Assembly (NCBI RefSeq): GCF_009208775.1 | Contig: NZ_WFLM01000004.1 | Coordinates: 434,001-498,000, forward strand | Direction: 5' to 3' | DNA from: Silvanigrella paludirubra | Lineage (GTDB): Bacteria > Bdellovibrionota_B > Oligoflexia > Silvanigrellales > Silvanigrellaceae | Length of the DNA: 64,000 nt | In this document: one piece after another, positions 1 to 10,164 of the stretch | Position numbering within the stretch: position 1 is the first letter of the stretch | Layout: each line of letters starts with the position of its first letter | Position numbers and translations under genes: made by a program | Notes under the pieces: model-generated | Seen by the model: only the letters and a program-made list of their open reading frames with translations | What the model was told of the DNA's origin: nothing | Database searches by the model: none

Positions 1-254
1 AGAGTAAATTTTTGTAACCATTATGAATAAAAATATACAAAAATAGTATTTTAGAATTTTTAAAATGTTGAATAAATTTGAATTCATTTTATGAAACCTT
101 ATGTAAAAAAAAACAAGTCAAAACCGATTGGTTTTAAAATTTTATATCCACTTTTTTATAAAGATTCTATTTGATATAAGCTACATTTTGTTGCTATGCA
201 TCAGTATGATTCATTGGCATTCATACGTATCTATTTCCAAGATTCATGATTGAT

Positions 255-1667
255 TTAATTTTTTATTTCTAAATCTCCCGTTGCATATCTTATATTCCAG
301 TTTTGTAATTTAAAGTTTATAAGCGCTTGTGCTCTAGTTGATTCTGCTTGGACTAAATTTGATTGTGCTGTCATGAGATCTATAAAACTCGCTGATCCAA
401 CTTTGTATCTGCCAGTCATCACTTGATAGGCTTTTTGAGAAGCAAAAATTCCTTTTGCCGAGGATTCTAGTTCTTGTATTGCTAATTTGTAATTACCAAA
501 AGCTGTCCTTGCATCTGCGAGAACTTTTGCATTTATATTTTCTTCATCTAATTTTAGTTGATAAGAGGTTGTCGTAGATTGTTTTACATTTGCATAAGTA
601 ACAAGACGATCAAATACAGTCCAACTAAACGTAAGGCCAAAATTATATTTTATATTACTAAATAGTTGGTCATTTAAATTATCTTGGCTATTTGGTACTA
701 CATTATTTCCATTTACCGTTTGTGTATCTAAAATAGCTCCACTTGATGAAGCTGAAACCATAAAATCTATTTTAGGATAATAACCAGATTTTGCAACTTC
801 AATATCATATTTAGAAGCTTTTGTTAGCCTTTGAGAGGCTTTTAAATCAAGCCTTTTATTTAATGCTAATTTAATAATTTCATTTTCATCTTCATATTTT
901 TTTTCAGATTGTGTTTGTTCTAAATTAACTTCTGTAAACTTATAATTTTTTTGTATATCAAGGCGCAATTTTTGAAGAAGAATAATTTGATCATTCCTAA
1001 TTTTATTTTTTAATGTTTGTAAATAAGATTCTGCGGAGCTTGTTTGTGACTGCTGCAAATATAGATCAGCGATGCTTTTTGATCCCAATCGGGACTGAGC
1101 TGTAAGTAATTTTTCTCTTGTTTCAGATTCTTGTAAATTTTGTTCTGCAATTTCAATCATTTTGTTATCTAAAATAATTTGTAAGTAATTTTGAACAATA
1201 TCAAGAACAATTTGTTGTTTTACTTGATTTAAAGTAAATTCACTAGCATCTTTCTTTAAAAGATAAGATTCTAAAGAAGAGGTATCAGAAAATCCATTAA
1301 AAATATTGAAATTACTTGAGATTGAAATTGTTGAGGTTGTTCCTGAACTATTTACATAAGTAGGAGTAGCTGTTGTTAAATATGAAGTTCCAGTCGTGTA
1401 GTTTGCTGCCACTTGTGTCGTTAAGTTAGGTAAAAAATTTGCATAATTTCTTAATACTTGTACTCCATTTAATTCATTAAAACTATTTTGTTTTAAGATA
1501 TCTGTTGAGTTTTGGATAGCAATTTTTAAGCAGCTTTCTAAACTAAGTTTATAAATGTTTTGATCAAACGATGCTTTTGTTCCCTTAATTTCAATCGAAT
1601 ATGATTTAAATTGAGGTATTTTAAAAATCAAAAGGCTTAAAATAAAATATTTACCTAATTTTATCAC
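255..1667 (-). CDS. TolC-family outer-membrane efflux channel
   Basis: A 470-residue protein with an N-terminal signal peptide (residues 1-24) followed by two OEP-type halves rich in alternating amphipathic helices, as expected for a TolC-like trimeric channel spanning the outer membrane and periplasm. The second half contains the usual 'KSGYYPKIDF' and 'YKVGSASFIDLMTAQ' signatures of the family. Translation starts at a GTG at 1667 with GAGGA a few bases upstream. It is the last gene of a three-gene efflux operon, 6 bp after the adaptor gene. Substrate cannot be told from sequence. Family assignment is secure. Confidence 0.92.
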   Translation of the reverse strand: MIKLGKYFILSLLIFKIPQFKSYSIEIKGTKASFDQNIYKLSLESCLKIAIQNSTDILKQNSFNELNGVQVLRNYANFLPNLTTQVAANYTTGTSYLTTATPTYVNSSGTTSTISISSNFNIFNGFSDTSSLESYLLKKDASEFTLNQVKQQIVLDIVQNYLQIILDNKMIEIAEQNLQESETREKLLTAQSRLGSKSIADLYLQQSQTSSAESYLQTLKNKIRNDQIILLQKLRLDIQKNYKFTEVNLEQTQSEKKYEDENEIIKLALNKRLDLKASQRLTKASKYDIEVAKSGYYPKIDFMVSASSSGAILDTQTVNGNNVVPNSQDNLNDQLFSNIKYNFGLTFSWTVFDRLVTYANVKQSTTTSYQLKLDEENINAKVLADARTAFGNYKLAIQELESSAKGIFASQKAYQVMTGRYKVGSASFIDLMTAQSNLVQAESTRAQALINFKLQNWNIRYATGDLEIKN

Positions 1668-1673
1668 AATTCC

Positions 1674-2786
1674 TCACTTTGGGTCAAAAATAGGTCGTAT
1701 GAGAGTCCCTTCATTTAATTCGCTCCCTGGATTAATGATCACAAGGTCTCCTTCATTTACATCGGATTGAAAACCAATGATTTTACCATCATTATTTTCT
1801 AATTTTATTTGTTTAAAATGAACTTTGTTTTGATTGTTTATTAATGCGACAAAACTTTTGTCTTTTTTCATTATTAAGGATTCAACTGGTAAAATATAAT
1901 AGGCCTGTGATTTTACCTTTATATACACTTTGACAAAACTTCCAGAAACTAAAAATTTTTCTTTATTTGGAATATCAACTTCAACAAGCATCATTTTTGT
2001 TTTTTGATCTAAATTGCTGGTTATTCTATTAATGTTTCCTGAAATTTGTTTTATTGATGGGATTGTTACTTCAATTTTTACGGGGTCATTTTTCTGAATA
2101 AAAGGAGCATCATTTTGATCTAAAAAAATATTTACTACGAGTTTATTAATATCTGATATAGTTACAATGGGCAAAGCGCTATTTTGAGAGTTTTCTGCAT
2201 TTTGAACAAGCGCTCCCATGTCCGCAAAGCGGGCTGTAATCGTTCCATCAAAGGGAGCTCGGATTGTCTCATAGCTTTTCAATATTTTTTGTGCGTTTAA
2301 TTGTGCACGAGCAATATCAGAATCAGAAACAGCTTGATCTTTTTCCTGAATAGAAACTAAATTTTCTTTTTGTAACTGAATGGCTCTTTTTGCAATAAGA
2401 TCTTTATTTTTAAAATTAGCTAGTGCCGCCAGATAAGCTTCATCTGTAACTGGAGATTCAATAACAGCTAATATTTGACCTTTTTTTACAATATCACCTT
2501 TATCAACATTTATTTTTTTTAAATAACCACTAATTTTTGAGTATAAAGTAACGCTTTGATAAGGCCTTGTTTCTCCATTAATGATAATTTCTCTTTCAGC
2601 GGGTGATTTTAAAATTTTAGCTGTATGGACAAGTGGGCCTTTCGCAATTTCTTCTAACTTTTGAATTTCGGCATTGCGTATTTCAATATTTTTTCTTATT
2701 AAAAAATAAATAAAAATTATAATTGATATAAAAATTATAATTAAAAAAGTTATTTTTAATTTCATTTGAACATTAAAAAGAGACAT
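1674..2786 (-). CDS. RND efflux periplasmic adaptor (membrane fusion protein)
   Basis: A 370-residue HlyD/AcrA-type adaptor. Residues 9-28 form a single N-terminal membrane anchor. A lipoyl/barrel-sandwich half follows near residues 75-110 ('VTLYSKISGYLKKINVDKGD'), then a short helical hairpin, the second lipoyl half ('IRAPFDGTITARFADMGALV') and a beta-barrel plus membrane-proximal domain. It would link the inner-membrane RND pump to the TolC-like channel. The start overlaps the permease stop by one base (TAATG), so translation is probably coupled. No lipobox is visible, so anchoring is by the helix rather than a lipid. Confidence 0.92.
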   Translation of the reverse strand: MSLFNVQMKLKITFLIIIFISIIIFIYFLIRKNIEIRNAEIQKLEEIAKGPLVHTAKILKSPAEREIIINGETRPYQSVTLYSKISGYLKKINVDKGDIVKKGQILAVIESPVTDEAYLAALANFKNKDLIAKRAIQLQKENLVSIQEKDQAVSDSDIARAQLNAQKILKSYETIRAPFDGTITARFADMGALVQNAENSQNSALPIVTISDINKLVVNIFLDQNDAPFIQKNDPVKIEVTIPSIKQISGNINRITSNLDQKTKMMLVEVDIPNKEKFLVSGSFVKVYIKVKSQAYYILPVESLIMKKDKSFVALINNQNKVHFKQIKLENNDGKIIGFQSDVNEGDLVIINPGSELNEGTLIRPIFDPK

Positions 2787-5700
2787 TATTGTTGCCTATC
2801 CTTTCTTAATTGTTCATCTAATAAATATTTTTGAGGAAGTTTTGTTCTTAATAAAGAATAAACGATAGGGACAATTATTAAGGTTACAATGGTAGCCATT
2901 AATAATCCCCCAATTACAGCTCTTCCTAAAGGTGCAGTTTGTTCTCCACCTTCTCCAAAAGCTAATGCTGCAGGTAACATTCCAATAATCATTGCAATTG
3001 CTGTCATTAATACAGGTCTCATTCTGGTTTTTGCAGCTTCTAATGCTGCTTGAATTGCAGAAAGGCCTTTTTCAATCCTTATGTCATTTGCATAACTAAC
3101 AAGTAAAATTGAGTTTGATGAAGCAATACCAACTGCCATAGTGGCACCCATAAAGGATTCCACATTTATTGTCGTTCCTGTTATTAAAAGCATCCATAAA
3201 ATTCCACATAGGGCTCCAGGAACTGCTATCATAACAATAAATGGATCAAGCCAAGATTGAAATAATACAGTCATTAATAAATAAACTAAGATAATTGCTA
3301 AAATGAGACCAACGCTGAGTTTTGAAAATGCTTCTTTCATAACTCTACTTTGGCCGTTGATAGAAATTTTCATTCCTTTTGGCAATTCGCCTAGATTTTT
3401 AATTTCTTTTTCTATTTCTCTAATCACAGAACCAAGATCTCTTCCTTCAGGAGTTGCAAAAATATCGACAACTCTCTGCACATTTAAATGTGAGTTTGCA
3501 GTAATTGATTCTGTTGTTGATACCGTACTTAAATTTCCTAAAGGAACTGTTACTTTTTCAAGAGGATTTTGGGTTGGTTGATTTAAAAATGTAGAAGCTA
3601 AATTACTTTCAAGAATACTGCCTGAACCTGTAATTGGTGTTTGTAATATGTCTGATATTTTAGAAAGATTTTCTAAAGGAGTTTTTACTACAACAGTATA
3701 GTTTACATTATTATTAGGATTTAAAAAATAAGAAGGAGCAACTAATGAACTCGATGATAAAGAAACAAGCAAGCTATTTGAAATATCTCTTTGATTTATA
3801 CCAACTTGTGCTGCTTTGATTCTATCTACATTTAAAAATAAAGCAGGATAATTAAATATTTGTTTTAGCGCAATGTCTTCAAGTCCAGGGATTTTTTTTA
3901 AATTTTTTATAAGTTTAGTAGCATAATCATATGATAGATAGACATCCGTGCCTTCAATTTGAATATCAATAGGAGCACTCACTCCAAAGTTTAAGACCTG
4001 ATTTACGATATCTGCAGGTTGGAAAAAGGCAACAGACTCTGGATAGAGCTCTGAAATTGATTTACGAATATCAGACATATATTTTTTTGATGGTTTGTGA
4101 TTTTTATTTAATGAAATTGATATTTCGGCATCCATTGGGCCAACATTATCCGTTTGTACAAAAGCTAAATTAAAACTGATTGGAATACCAATCATAGAAT
4201 TAATTGTTAAAATTTCTTCCTTTGGTATAATCTCTCTTATTCTATTTTCAATATTAGCAACTTGTTTTTCTGTTACTTCTATTCTTGTTCCCGCTTTTCC
4301 TCTATAATGCAATTTCATAATACCAGCATCGGTACTTGGAAAAAAATCAGTTCCTACGATAAAAGGAATAAAACTTGTGATGCATATAAATATAAGGCAC
4401 ATCCATAAAATAAATCCACGATTTTTTAAGCATACATTTAAAACATTAGAGAATTTATTTTGAAAAATATTAAAATAATGATTAAAATTTTCAGTTATTT
4501 TTGTTAAAATATTATTATTTAAATAATGATTTTCATTTTCAAGTAGCATTTTAGATAATAAAGGAACTAAAGTTCTTGATAGGATATAAGAAGCAATCAT
4601 TGCTGAAACAACAGATAGAGCTAAAGGAAAAAATAAAAATTTTGATGGACCTGTTAACAAAACTACAGGAAAAAATACGATACAAATAACGAGTGTTGCC
4701 ATTAATGCGGGTAAAGCAATTTGACTAGAACCCTCTAAAATTGAAATTGTTAATGGTTTTCCTAAATCTCTTATTCTATGAATATTTTCAACTGCAACTG
4801 TGGCATCATCAACAAGCATACCAATTGCTAATGATAATCCTCCAAGGGTCATAATATTAATTGAATTTCCAGTAATAAAAAGTACAATAAATGCAGTAAA
4901 TATCGCTGTAGGAATCGACGTACAAACTACAATCACACTTCTCCAACTTCCCAAAAATAATAAAATAACTAAAGAAACGAGTATAGAAGAAATGAGTGCT
5001 TCTGTAATTACGTTTTCTATTGCAGCGTTTACAAATACAGACTGATCAAAGTCGAGTTGCATATTAAAATCATTTGGTGCAATTTTTCTCAATTCAGGAA
5101 TTTTATTTTTTACAGAATCAATAACGCTTAGTGTTGAGGAGCCCGCTTTTTTTAATATATTTAAATAAGAAGCTCTTTTTCCATTTACGCGTACAATATT
5201 ATTTTGATCTGCAAATGAGTCTGATATATGAGCAACATCACCTAATGTTAATGCAGCTCCATTGGTAACTTTTATAGGAATTTTATTAAAGTCATTTACA
5301 TTACTTGGACTTGAATTCATTAAAATATTATATTCATAATTATTTATTCTTGCATTACCAGCTGGTACTATAATATTAGAAGAGGTTAAAGCATCGACAA
5401 TATTTTGAGGAGAAAGCTTTTTTGCTTGCAGGTTAAAAGGATTTAAATCTACATTTATTTGTCTTTGTTTACCTCCATAGGGAGCGGGTAGAGAAATTCC
5501 TGGCAATGTATAAAGTTGGACTCTTAAAAAATTAATCGCATAATCGAATATTTGTTCTTCTTTTAATGAATTACTAGATAAAGTTAATTGAGCTACAGGA
5601 ACATTGGATGCATTAAATTTTAAAATAACGGGAGATGTCATCCCTGGAGGCATTGATCTCAGTACTGAATTAGAAACAGCAGAAATTTGTGCAATCGCAG

Positions 5701-6010
5701 AACTAATATCAGTTCCTTCTTCAAAATAGACTCTTTGTAATCCTAAACCTTGAATGCATGTTGATTCTAATTTAGAAATTCCATTAACCGTAGTTGTAAA
5801 AGCTCTTTCTGCAAGAAATATTACTCTTTTTTCAACTTCATTTGGTGTTAATCCAGGATAATTCCAAATTACATTTACAACAGGAATATCTATAGTTGGA
5901 AAAATATCAACAATCATTTTTTGCAATGAAATAAAACCAAGGATAAATACTAAAATAACGCCAACTGCAATTGTATAAGGTCTTCTTAATGCAAGTTCAA
6001 TGATCCACAT
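2786..6010 (-). CDS. RND-family efflux pump permease (HAE1-like)
   Basis: A 1074-residue inner-membrane proton-driven exporter with the classical RND layout: TM1, large periplasmic loop, TM2-6, a second loop, and TM8-12. The proton-relay Asp pair is present in 'IGMLVDDATVAVEN' (TM4). In TM10 the position usually held by the relay Lys of AcrB (AKN) reads 'ASSNSILLV', so the Lys is replaced by Ser, a variant found in a subset of RND pumps. It is the first gene of the permease-adaptor-channel operon. No linked TetR/MarR regulator or two-component system is visible, so its control and substrate are unknown. Confidence 0.93.
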   Translation of the reverse strand: MWIIELALRRPYTIAVGVILVFILGFISLQKMIVDIFPTIDIPVVNVIWNYPGLTPNEVEKRVIFLAERAFTTTVNGISKLESTCIQGLGLQRVYFEEGTDISSAIAQISAVSNSVLRSMPPGMTSPVILKFNASNVPVAQLTLSSNSLKEEQIFDYAINFLRVQLYTLPGISLPAPYGGKQRQINVDLNPFNLQAKKLSPQNIVDALTSSNIIVPAGNARINNYEYNILMNSSPSNVNDFNKIPIKVTNGAALTLGDVAHISDSFADQNNIVRVNGKRASYLNILKKAGSSTLSVIDSVKNKIPELRKIAPNDFNMQLDFDQSVFVNAAIENVITEALISSILVSLVILLFLGSWRSVIVVCTSIPTAIFTAFIVLFITGNSINIMTLGGLSLAIGMLVDDATVAVENIHRIRDLGKPLTISILEGSSQIALPALMATLVICIVFFPVVLLTGPSKFLFFPLALSVVSAMIASYILSRTLVPLLSKMLLENENHYLNNNILTKITENFNHYFNIFQNKFSNVLNVCLKNRGFILWMCLIFICITSFIPFIVGTDFFPSTDAGIMKLHYRGKAGTRIEVTEKQVANIENRIREIIPKEEILTINSMIGIPISFNLAFVQTDNVGPMDAEISISLNKNHKPSKKYMSDIRKSISELYPESVAFFQPADIVNQVLNFGVSAPIDIQIEGTDVYLSYDYATKLIKNLKKIPGLEDIALKQIFNYPALFLNVDRIKAAQVGINQRDISNSLLVSLSSSSLVAPSYFLNPNNNVNYTVVVKTPLENLSKISDILQTPITGSGSILESNLASTFLNQPTQNPLEKVTVPLGNLSTVSTTESITANSHLNVQRVVDIFATPEGRDLGSVIREIEKEIKNLGELPKGMKISINGQSRVMKEAFSKLSVGLILAIILVYLLMTVLFQSWLDPFIVMIAVPGALCGILWMLLITGTTINVESFMGATMAVGIASSNSILLVSYANDIRIEKGLSAIQAALEAAKTRMRPVLMTAIAMIIGMLPAALAFGEGGEQTAPLGRAVIGGLLMATIVTLIIVPIVYSLLRTKLPQKYLLDEQLRKDRQQ

Positions 6011-6175
6011 TAGTAAGCCTATCTTAATTTAAGTTTTGTAATCTGTTTCCTTATTATTTTAATTTTATTTGTCTTATTTGCAAGTTTGAATTGGGAATAA
6101 ATTGCATAGTTTAAATGAAATGATTTTAATTTTGAATTAAAAATAAATAAACAAATAACCAATTATGAAAAATAA

Positions 6176-6739
6176 TTATCTATGAAAACGCGAAGCAATT
6201 TCAGCAACTCTTTTCCCATATAAATTCATGGTTTTTAAATCACTTTCAAGCATAGCGTCAGCACCTTGATCGACATTGGCTTGAGACATAGCTCCAATCG
6301 AAGAGCCAAGTCGATTGAGATCATTTACGCTTGATTTACTTGAGTTGTTGCCTGGCATTAATCCAAGTGAAACCCAAATCATGGAGTGTTGAGCCGCAAA
6401 AATCATAAATTGTTCAAGGGTACTTAGTTTGTCACCACTTTGGCTTCCAGAAACAGTAAATCCACCAGCAATTTTATCTTTCCAATCCTGAGTCATCCAC
6501 ATTTTAGAACTTTTATCCATAAATTCTTTAAAGGGAGCCGATGCGCTTCCCATGTAGGTTGGTGCCCCAAAAATAATGGCATGTGAATTTTTTAAAACGT
6601 CCCAATTTTTATCAATGTCGGCAACAGAAATTAAATGAGCTTGGACATTTGCAACTGATTTTGCTCCTTCATAAACAGCATTTGCAGCGTGCCCTGTATG
6701 ACCATATCCTGAATGATAAACAATAGATATTTGTGACAT
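6176..6739 (-). CDS. Flavodoxin-like NAD(P)H:quinone/FMN reductase (WrbA-like)
   Basis: A 187-residue cytosolic flavodoxin-fold protein. The FMN phosphate-binding loop lies in 'YHSGYGHTGHAANAV' near the N terminus. The 'FGAPTYMGSASAPFKEFMD' and 'GFTVSGSQSGDKLSTLEQF' segments match the FMN-contacting loops of WrbA and related NADPH-dependent reductases. A good ribosome site (AAAGGAG) precedes the ATG at 6739. It stands alone between the efflux operon and a divergent solute-binding protein gene. The likely role is two-electron quinone reduction; the exact substrate is not visible. Confidence 0.85.
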   Translation of the reverse strand: MSQISIVYHSGYGHTGHAANAVYEGAKSVANVQAHLISVADIDKNWDVLKNSHAIIFGAPTYMGSASAPFKEFMDKSSKMWMTQDWKDKIAGGFTVSGSQSGDKLSTLEQFMIFAAQHSMIWVSLGLMPGNNSSKSSVNDLNRLGSSIGAMSQANVDQGADAMLESDLKTMNLYGKRVAEIASRFHR

Positions 6740-6861
6740 ATTATTCTCCTTTGTATAAAAACAATTTATTCTAATTCACTTTGTTTATTTGTCAATTTTA
6801 TATCTATTGAAATATTTAAAAACTTATTTTAATTTAGTAATAAATTTTAAAATGGTTGGTT

Positions 6862-7605
6862 ATGCGAAAATTAATTATTATATTAATAATAAATATATTC
6901 ATTTTTAAATTATACGCACAAAATAAAAGTGAAAAAATGAAAGTTTGTTTTGAAGACTTTAGACCATCTGCTTATTTTGAAAATAAAAAAGCAGTTGGAA
7001 TAGATGTTGATATATTAGAAAGCGCAATGGGTTCACAAAATGTGGCAATTGAATTTATTATGATGCCATGGAATAGATGCTTATCTGAGTTAGATTCAAA
7101 TAAAATTGATGCCGTTATTCCTATGGTATTTAGTGAAGAAAGAAATTTAAAATATTCATTGGGATCTTCAATGAGAACAAGAGGAAATTTTTTTATCGTA
7201 AATAAAAACTTTAAAAAAAAGATAAAAAATATATCTGATCTAGAAGGATTAGTTGTGTTAATAGGAAAGGGTTACTCTATTTCAAAAGATTTTAATGATG
7301 CTAAAAATTTTGAAAAGATAGAAGTAACTTCATCTGATTTTGTTTATGCAAAAATTTTAAATATGATTGCTACAAATAGAGCTGATATAGGGGTTATCGA
7401 TCTTCAAATATATCCTTGGTTAGTAAAAGAATTGAATTTAGAAGATAAATTAATTCGTTCTGATTTAATTTTAACAAAAGAAACTCATGTTGGTTTTACA
7501 AAAAACAATAAATTTTTAGAAATATATGAAAAAGGATATAAAAATATAAAAAGACGAGGTTTAATAGAAAAAATTATAAAAAAATATGAATATCAAATTA
7601 AGTAA
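6862..7605 (+). CDS. Periplasmic solute-binding protein family 3 (amino-acid type)
   Basis: A secreted protein of about 247 residues with a signal peptide ending near 'KLYAQ'. It has a type II periplasmic-binding fold ('MKVCFEDFRPSAYFENKKAVGIDVDI' region, 'MPWNRCLSELDSNKIDAVIPM' region, 'YAKILNMIATNRADIGVID' region) typical of SBP_bac_3 proteins. An in-frame TTG lies two codons upstream at 6856. I prefer the ATG at 6862, although no strong ribosome site supports either. No permease or ATPase genes are adjacent, so it may act as an orphan receptor or feed a distant transporter. Ligand unknown. Confidence 0.8.
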   Translation: MRKLIIILIINIFIFKLYAQNKSEKMKVCFEDFRPSAYFENKKAVGIDVDILESAMGSQNVAIEFIMMPWNRCLSELDSNKIDAVIPMVFSEERNLKYSLGSSMRTRGNFFIVNKNFKKKIKNISDLEGLVVLIGKGYSISKDFNDAKNFEKIEVTSSDFVYAKILNMIATNRADIGVIDLQIYPWLVKELNLEDKLIRSDLILTKETHVGFTKNNKFLEIYEKGYKNIKRRGLIEKIIKKYEYQIK

Positions 7606-7636
7606 TAAATATTATTATTATCAGAAAATCCTTCCA

Positions 7637-9976
7637 TTATTTTGTTATTTCCATTAATAATTTATCTAAAAAAGTATTTCTTTTAATTGTGTTTTGACTA
7701 CCAATTGCTTTTTTAATAGACCACTCTTCCCCAAAGATAATAACATATTTACTAGCTCTTGTAATTGCTGTATAAAGAAGATTCCTGTCAAGCATCGTAA
7801 AATAAACTCCAAACATAGGTATGATGCATAAAGGAAACTCAGATCCTTGTGATTTATGTACTGTCATTGCGTAACAAAGTTGTAAATCATCAATTTCTTC
7901 ATCTTCATAAGTAACTATGCGGTCGCTAAATTCAATAATTGCCTCAAGTTTTTCTTTTGTTTTAATAATTGTTTTGCAATACCCTAAGTCACCATTAAAA
8001 ACATCTAGTTCATAATTATTTTTTGTTTGAATGACTTTATCTCCTTCCCTTAAAATACCACCATAAGGTAAGGAACATTCTTTTTTATTATCTGAAGCGG
8101 GATTTAAATGATTTTGCATAATTTTATTGATATTTTCTTGTCCTACATCACTTCTGCGCATAGGTACTAATATTTGAGCATTTTTTATAGGATCTAAATT
8201 ATATATATTTGAAATAGTATCTGTTAAAAAAGGCAATAAAATATCGTAAAATGTTTGCTGCGAACAAGGAATAAAAGCAAAAGGTTCGGCACGCGGAAAA
8301 GAGGCAATTCTGCTAATGTAACTAAATTGAGGTTTGTTACCTGAAATAATTTCACGTGCTGCAATCGGAATTGGGCTCTCTGAGCTTTGCCTAAAAATTT
8401 TAGTAAGTCTTGCAATGGGTACTTTTGTCGATTGAATGATGTCTCTTAAGCAATTTCCCGCTCCAACGCTGGGTAATTGATCTACATCGCCCACTAAGAT
8501 AAGTCTGCGATTTGGGCCTAAGGAAGAGAGTAGAGAATGCAGAAGGTCAAGGCTTAACATTGAGCTTTCATCCACAATGACGACGTTTACATTATCAAGT
8601 GCGCTTGTGTTACCTTCGAGTTCTTCAATTACATTTTGTGTTTCATCTTGTTGCGCTCTTTTTCCAAGACCAAGTAATTTATGTAAAGTGCTTGCTTGTT
8701 CCCCAATTGAAGCACTCATTCTTTTAGCTGCTAATCCTGTTGGGGCGCATAAAGCAACTCGTCTATTTAAAGCTCTTTGAATTCCATAAATTGCTTTTAA
8801 GACAAATGTTTTTCCGCAACCAGGGCCCCCTGTAAGTACCATAATATGAGAGCTTAAACTCATTTTTACTGCTACTTGTTGTTCTTCTGAAAGTTTATCC
8901 CATGGTAAATTTGGAAATAATTCTTCAAAAGATTTTTCTCCTGTTTCAATTTCTTGGTTAGTTATTTTTTCTTTATGCTCATAGACGTGTGATGTATTCA
9001 GGAGACTAGAAATAAATCCGGATACTTCATCTTCCATTCTTAAAACTTCGGGCAGATAAAATAATATTTCAGAATTTCCATTTTCTACTTTTGAATTTGT
9101 AAAAGCAGATGTTTCACGAATTAAAAAAGATTCTTTTTTTGAATCTCGATTTTTCTTATAAATAAGTCTTAATTGTTCTAAAACAAACTCTCTTGAAAAA
9201 GTAGGATCTGTTTTTCCTCCCAATAAATCTCTTGATTTATCAATGAGTTGATCTCTTGGTAGGCAGCAATGTCCGTCTTCTTGAGCAATTTCTAAGGAGT
9301 AAACAAAAGCAGCTTCTAAACGAAATGGAGAGGTATTAGGTAAACCTAATTTCTGTGCAATAGCATCTGCTCGTAAAAAACCAACTTGCCTGAAGTCAGC
9401 AATTAAGCGGTAAGGGTTTTCCATGAGGTTGGTTAAAGAGGCAGATCCATATTTTTCATAAATTCTTTTCGCGAAACGTGGCGGAATATTGTGTTCATGT
9501 AAAAAGATCATCACGTTTCGAAAAACTTCATCTGTTACCATAGAGGTAATTACGTTTTCTGCTACCTTACGCTTTTTTTCACCAAAGAATTGATAAATTT
9601 TCTCTTTTTCATCGCGGCAGACTAGAACTAAAGAATCAATGTCTTTAATTTTAAGGGTTTCGACTAGTTTTTTTGCTGTTACTTCTCCAACACCCTTAAC
9701 ATTGTTAGCTAAATAGGGGGCGATACCCGAAAGTTCAGATGGCCTTGCTGCTTCAGAGTATATTGTGACAAATGTTTCACCGTATTTTCCATTATTTTCC
9801 CACTGTCCTATTAAACGATAACGTTGTTTGGCATCGGCTTTGCCAGAGAGAAGGATTCTACCGGAGGCTTTAAATCTTTTAGCTGATTGTGCATTGATAA
9901 ATTCGGCTACGAGGAAGTCGCCCTTATCTGACTCAAATATTACCCTTGAAAGAACGCCAACAACTTCTTGAGACAC
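7637..9976 (-). CDS. recD2: RecD2-like ATP-dependent 5'-3' DNA helicase
   Basis: A superfamily 1B helicase of about 779 residues. It has an N-terminal OB-like and helix-hairpin-helix region ('IAPYLANNVKGVGEVTAKKLVETL'), then RecA-like motors. Walker A is 'TGGPGCGKTFVLK' and motif II is 'VIVDESSML'. Motif III follows as 'GDVDQLPSVGAGN', and motifs V/VI are 'TVHKSQGSEF' and 'LLYTAITRA'. The length and N-terminal region fit RecD2 of bacteria lacking RecBC rather than E. coli RecD. A TTG lies two codons earlier at 9982, but AAGGAG (9983-9988) abuts that TTG and sits six bases before the GTG at 9976, which decides the start. Confidence 0.92.
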   Translation of the reverse strand: MSQEVVGVLSRVIFESDKGDFLVAEFINAQSAKRFKASGRILLSGKADAKQRYRLIGQWENNGKYGETFVTIYSEAARPSELSGIAPYLANNVKGVGEVTAKKLVETLKIKDIDSLVLVCRDEKEKIYQFFGEKKRKVAENVITSMVTDEVFRNVMIFLHEHNIPPRFAKRIYEKYGSASLTNLMENPYRLIADFRQVGFLRADAIAQKLGLPNTSPFRLEAAFVYSLEIAQEDGHCCLPRDQLIDKSRDLLGGKTDPTFSREFVLEQLRLIYKKNRDSKKESFLIRETSAFTNSKVENGNSEILFYLPEVLRMEDEVSGFISSLLNTSHVYEHKEKITNQEIETGEKSFEELFPNLPWDKLSEEQQVAVKMSLSSHIMVLTGGPGCGKTFVLKAIYGIQRALNRRVALCAPTGLAAKRMSASIGEQASTLHKLLGLGKRAQQDETQNVIEELEGNTSALDNVNVVIVDESSMLSLDLLHSLLSSLGPNRRLILVGDVDQLPSVGAGNCLRDIIQSTKVPIARLTKIFRQSSESPIPIAAREIISGNKPQFSYISRIASFPRAEPFAFIPCSQQTFYDILLPFLTDTISNIYNLDPIKNAQILVPMRRSDVGQENINKIMQNHLNPASDNKKECSLPYGGILREGDKVIQTKNNYELDVFNGDLGYCKTIIKTKEKLEAIIEFSDRIVTYEDEEIDDLQLCYAMTVHKSQGSEFPLCIIPMFGVYFTMLDRNLLYTAITRASKYVIIFGEEWSIKKAIGSQNTIKRNTFLDKLLMEITK

Positions 9977-9982
9977 GTGCAA

Positions 9983-9988
9983 CTCCTT
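9983..9988 (-). promoter_or_regulatory. Ribosome binding site selecting the GTG start of recD2
   Basis: The minus strand reads AAGGAG here. It touches the in-frame TTG at 9982, which is too close for initiation, but lies six bases from the GTG at 9976. This supports the GTG start. Confidence 0.7.
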
Positions 9989-10089
9989 GATATTATTTGC
10001 TTATAAAAAAATATAAGCAACATAACAAAAAAATCAGATTCAGAGCTTGCACTTAAATTTTTTCTGTGGCAAGTATCGTTTCACTGAGT

Positions 10090-10164
10090 CGGGGGTTAGC
10101 GCAGTGGTAGCGCATCTGTCTTGGGAGCAGAGGGTCGCGAGTTCGAATCCCGCATCCCCGACCA
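10090..10164 (+). tRNA. tRNA-Pro (anticodon TGG)
   Basis: A complete cloverleaf of 75 bases with encoded CCA. The acceptor stem CGGGGGT pairs with ATCCCCG, with the C1-G72 pair typical of bacterial proline tRNAs. The D-stem is GCGC/GCGC, the anticodon arm is TCTGT-CTTGGGA-GCAGA, and the T-loop is TTCGAAT. The anticodon TGG decodes CCN proline codons. The T-stem (GCGAG/CCCGC) contains one A-C mismatch at its fourth pair. It is a single tRNA gene between recD2 and an AT-rich spacer. Confidence 0.93.

Noticed and set aside
1-254. Possible terminator downstream of the TolC-like gene
   Set aside because: A short GTATGA/TCATAC pairing near 203-225 has mismatches and no T-run on the needed strand. 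I see nothing else definite in this AT-rich stretch.
3303-3581. Plus-strand frame inside the RND permease gene
   Set aside because: It is antisense to a fully conserved RND coding region and has no similarity or ribosome site.
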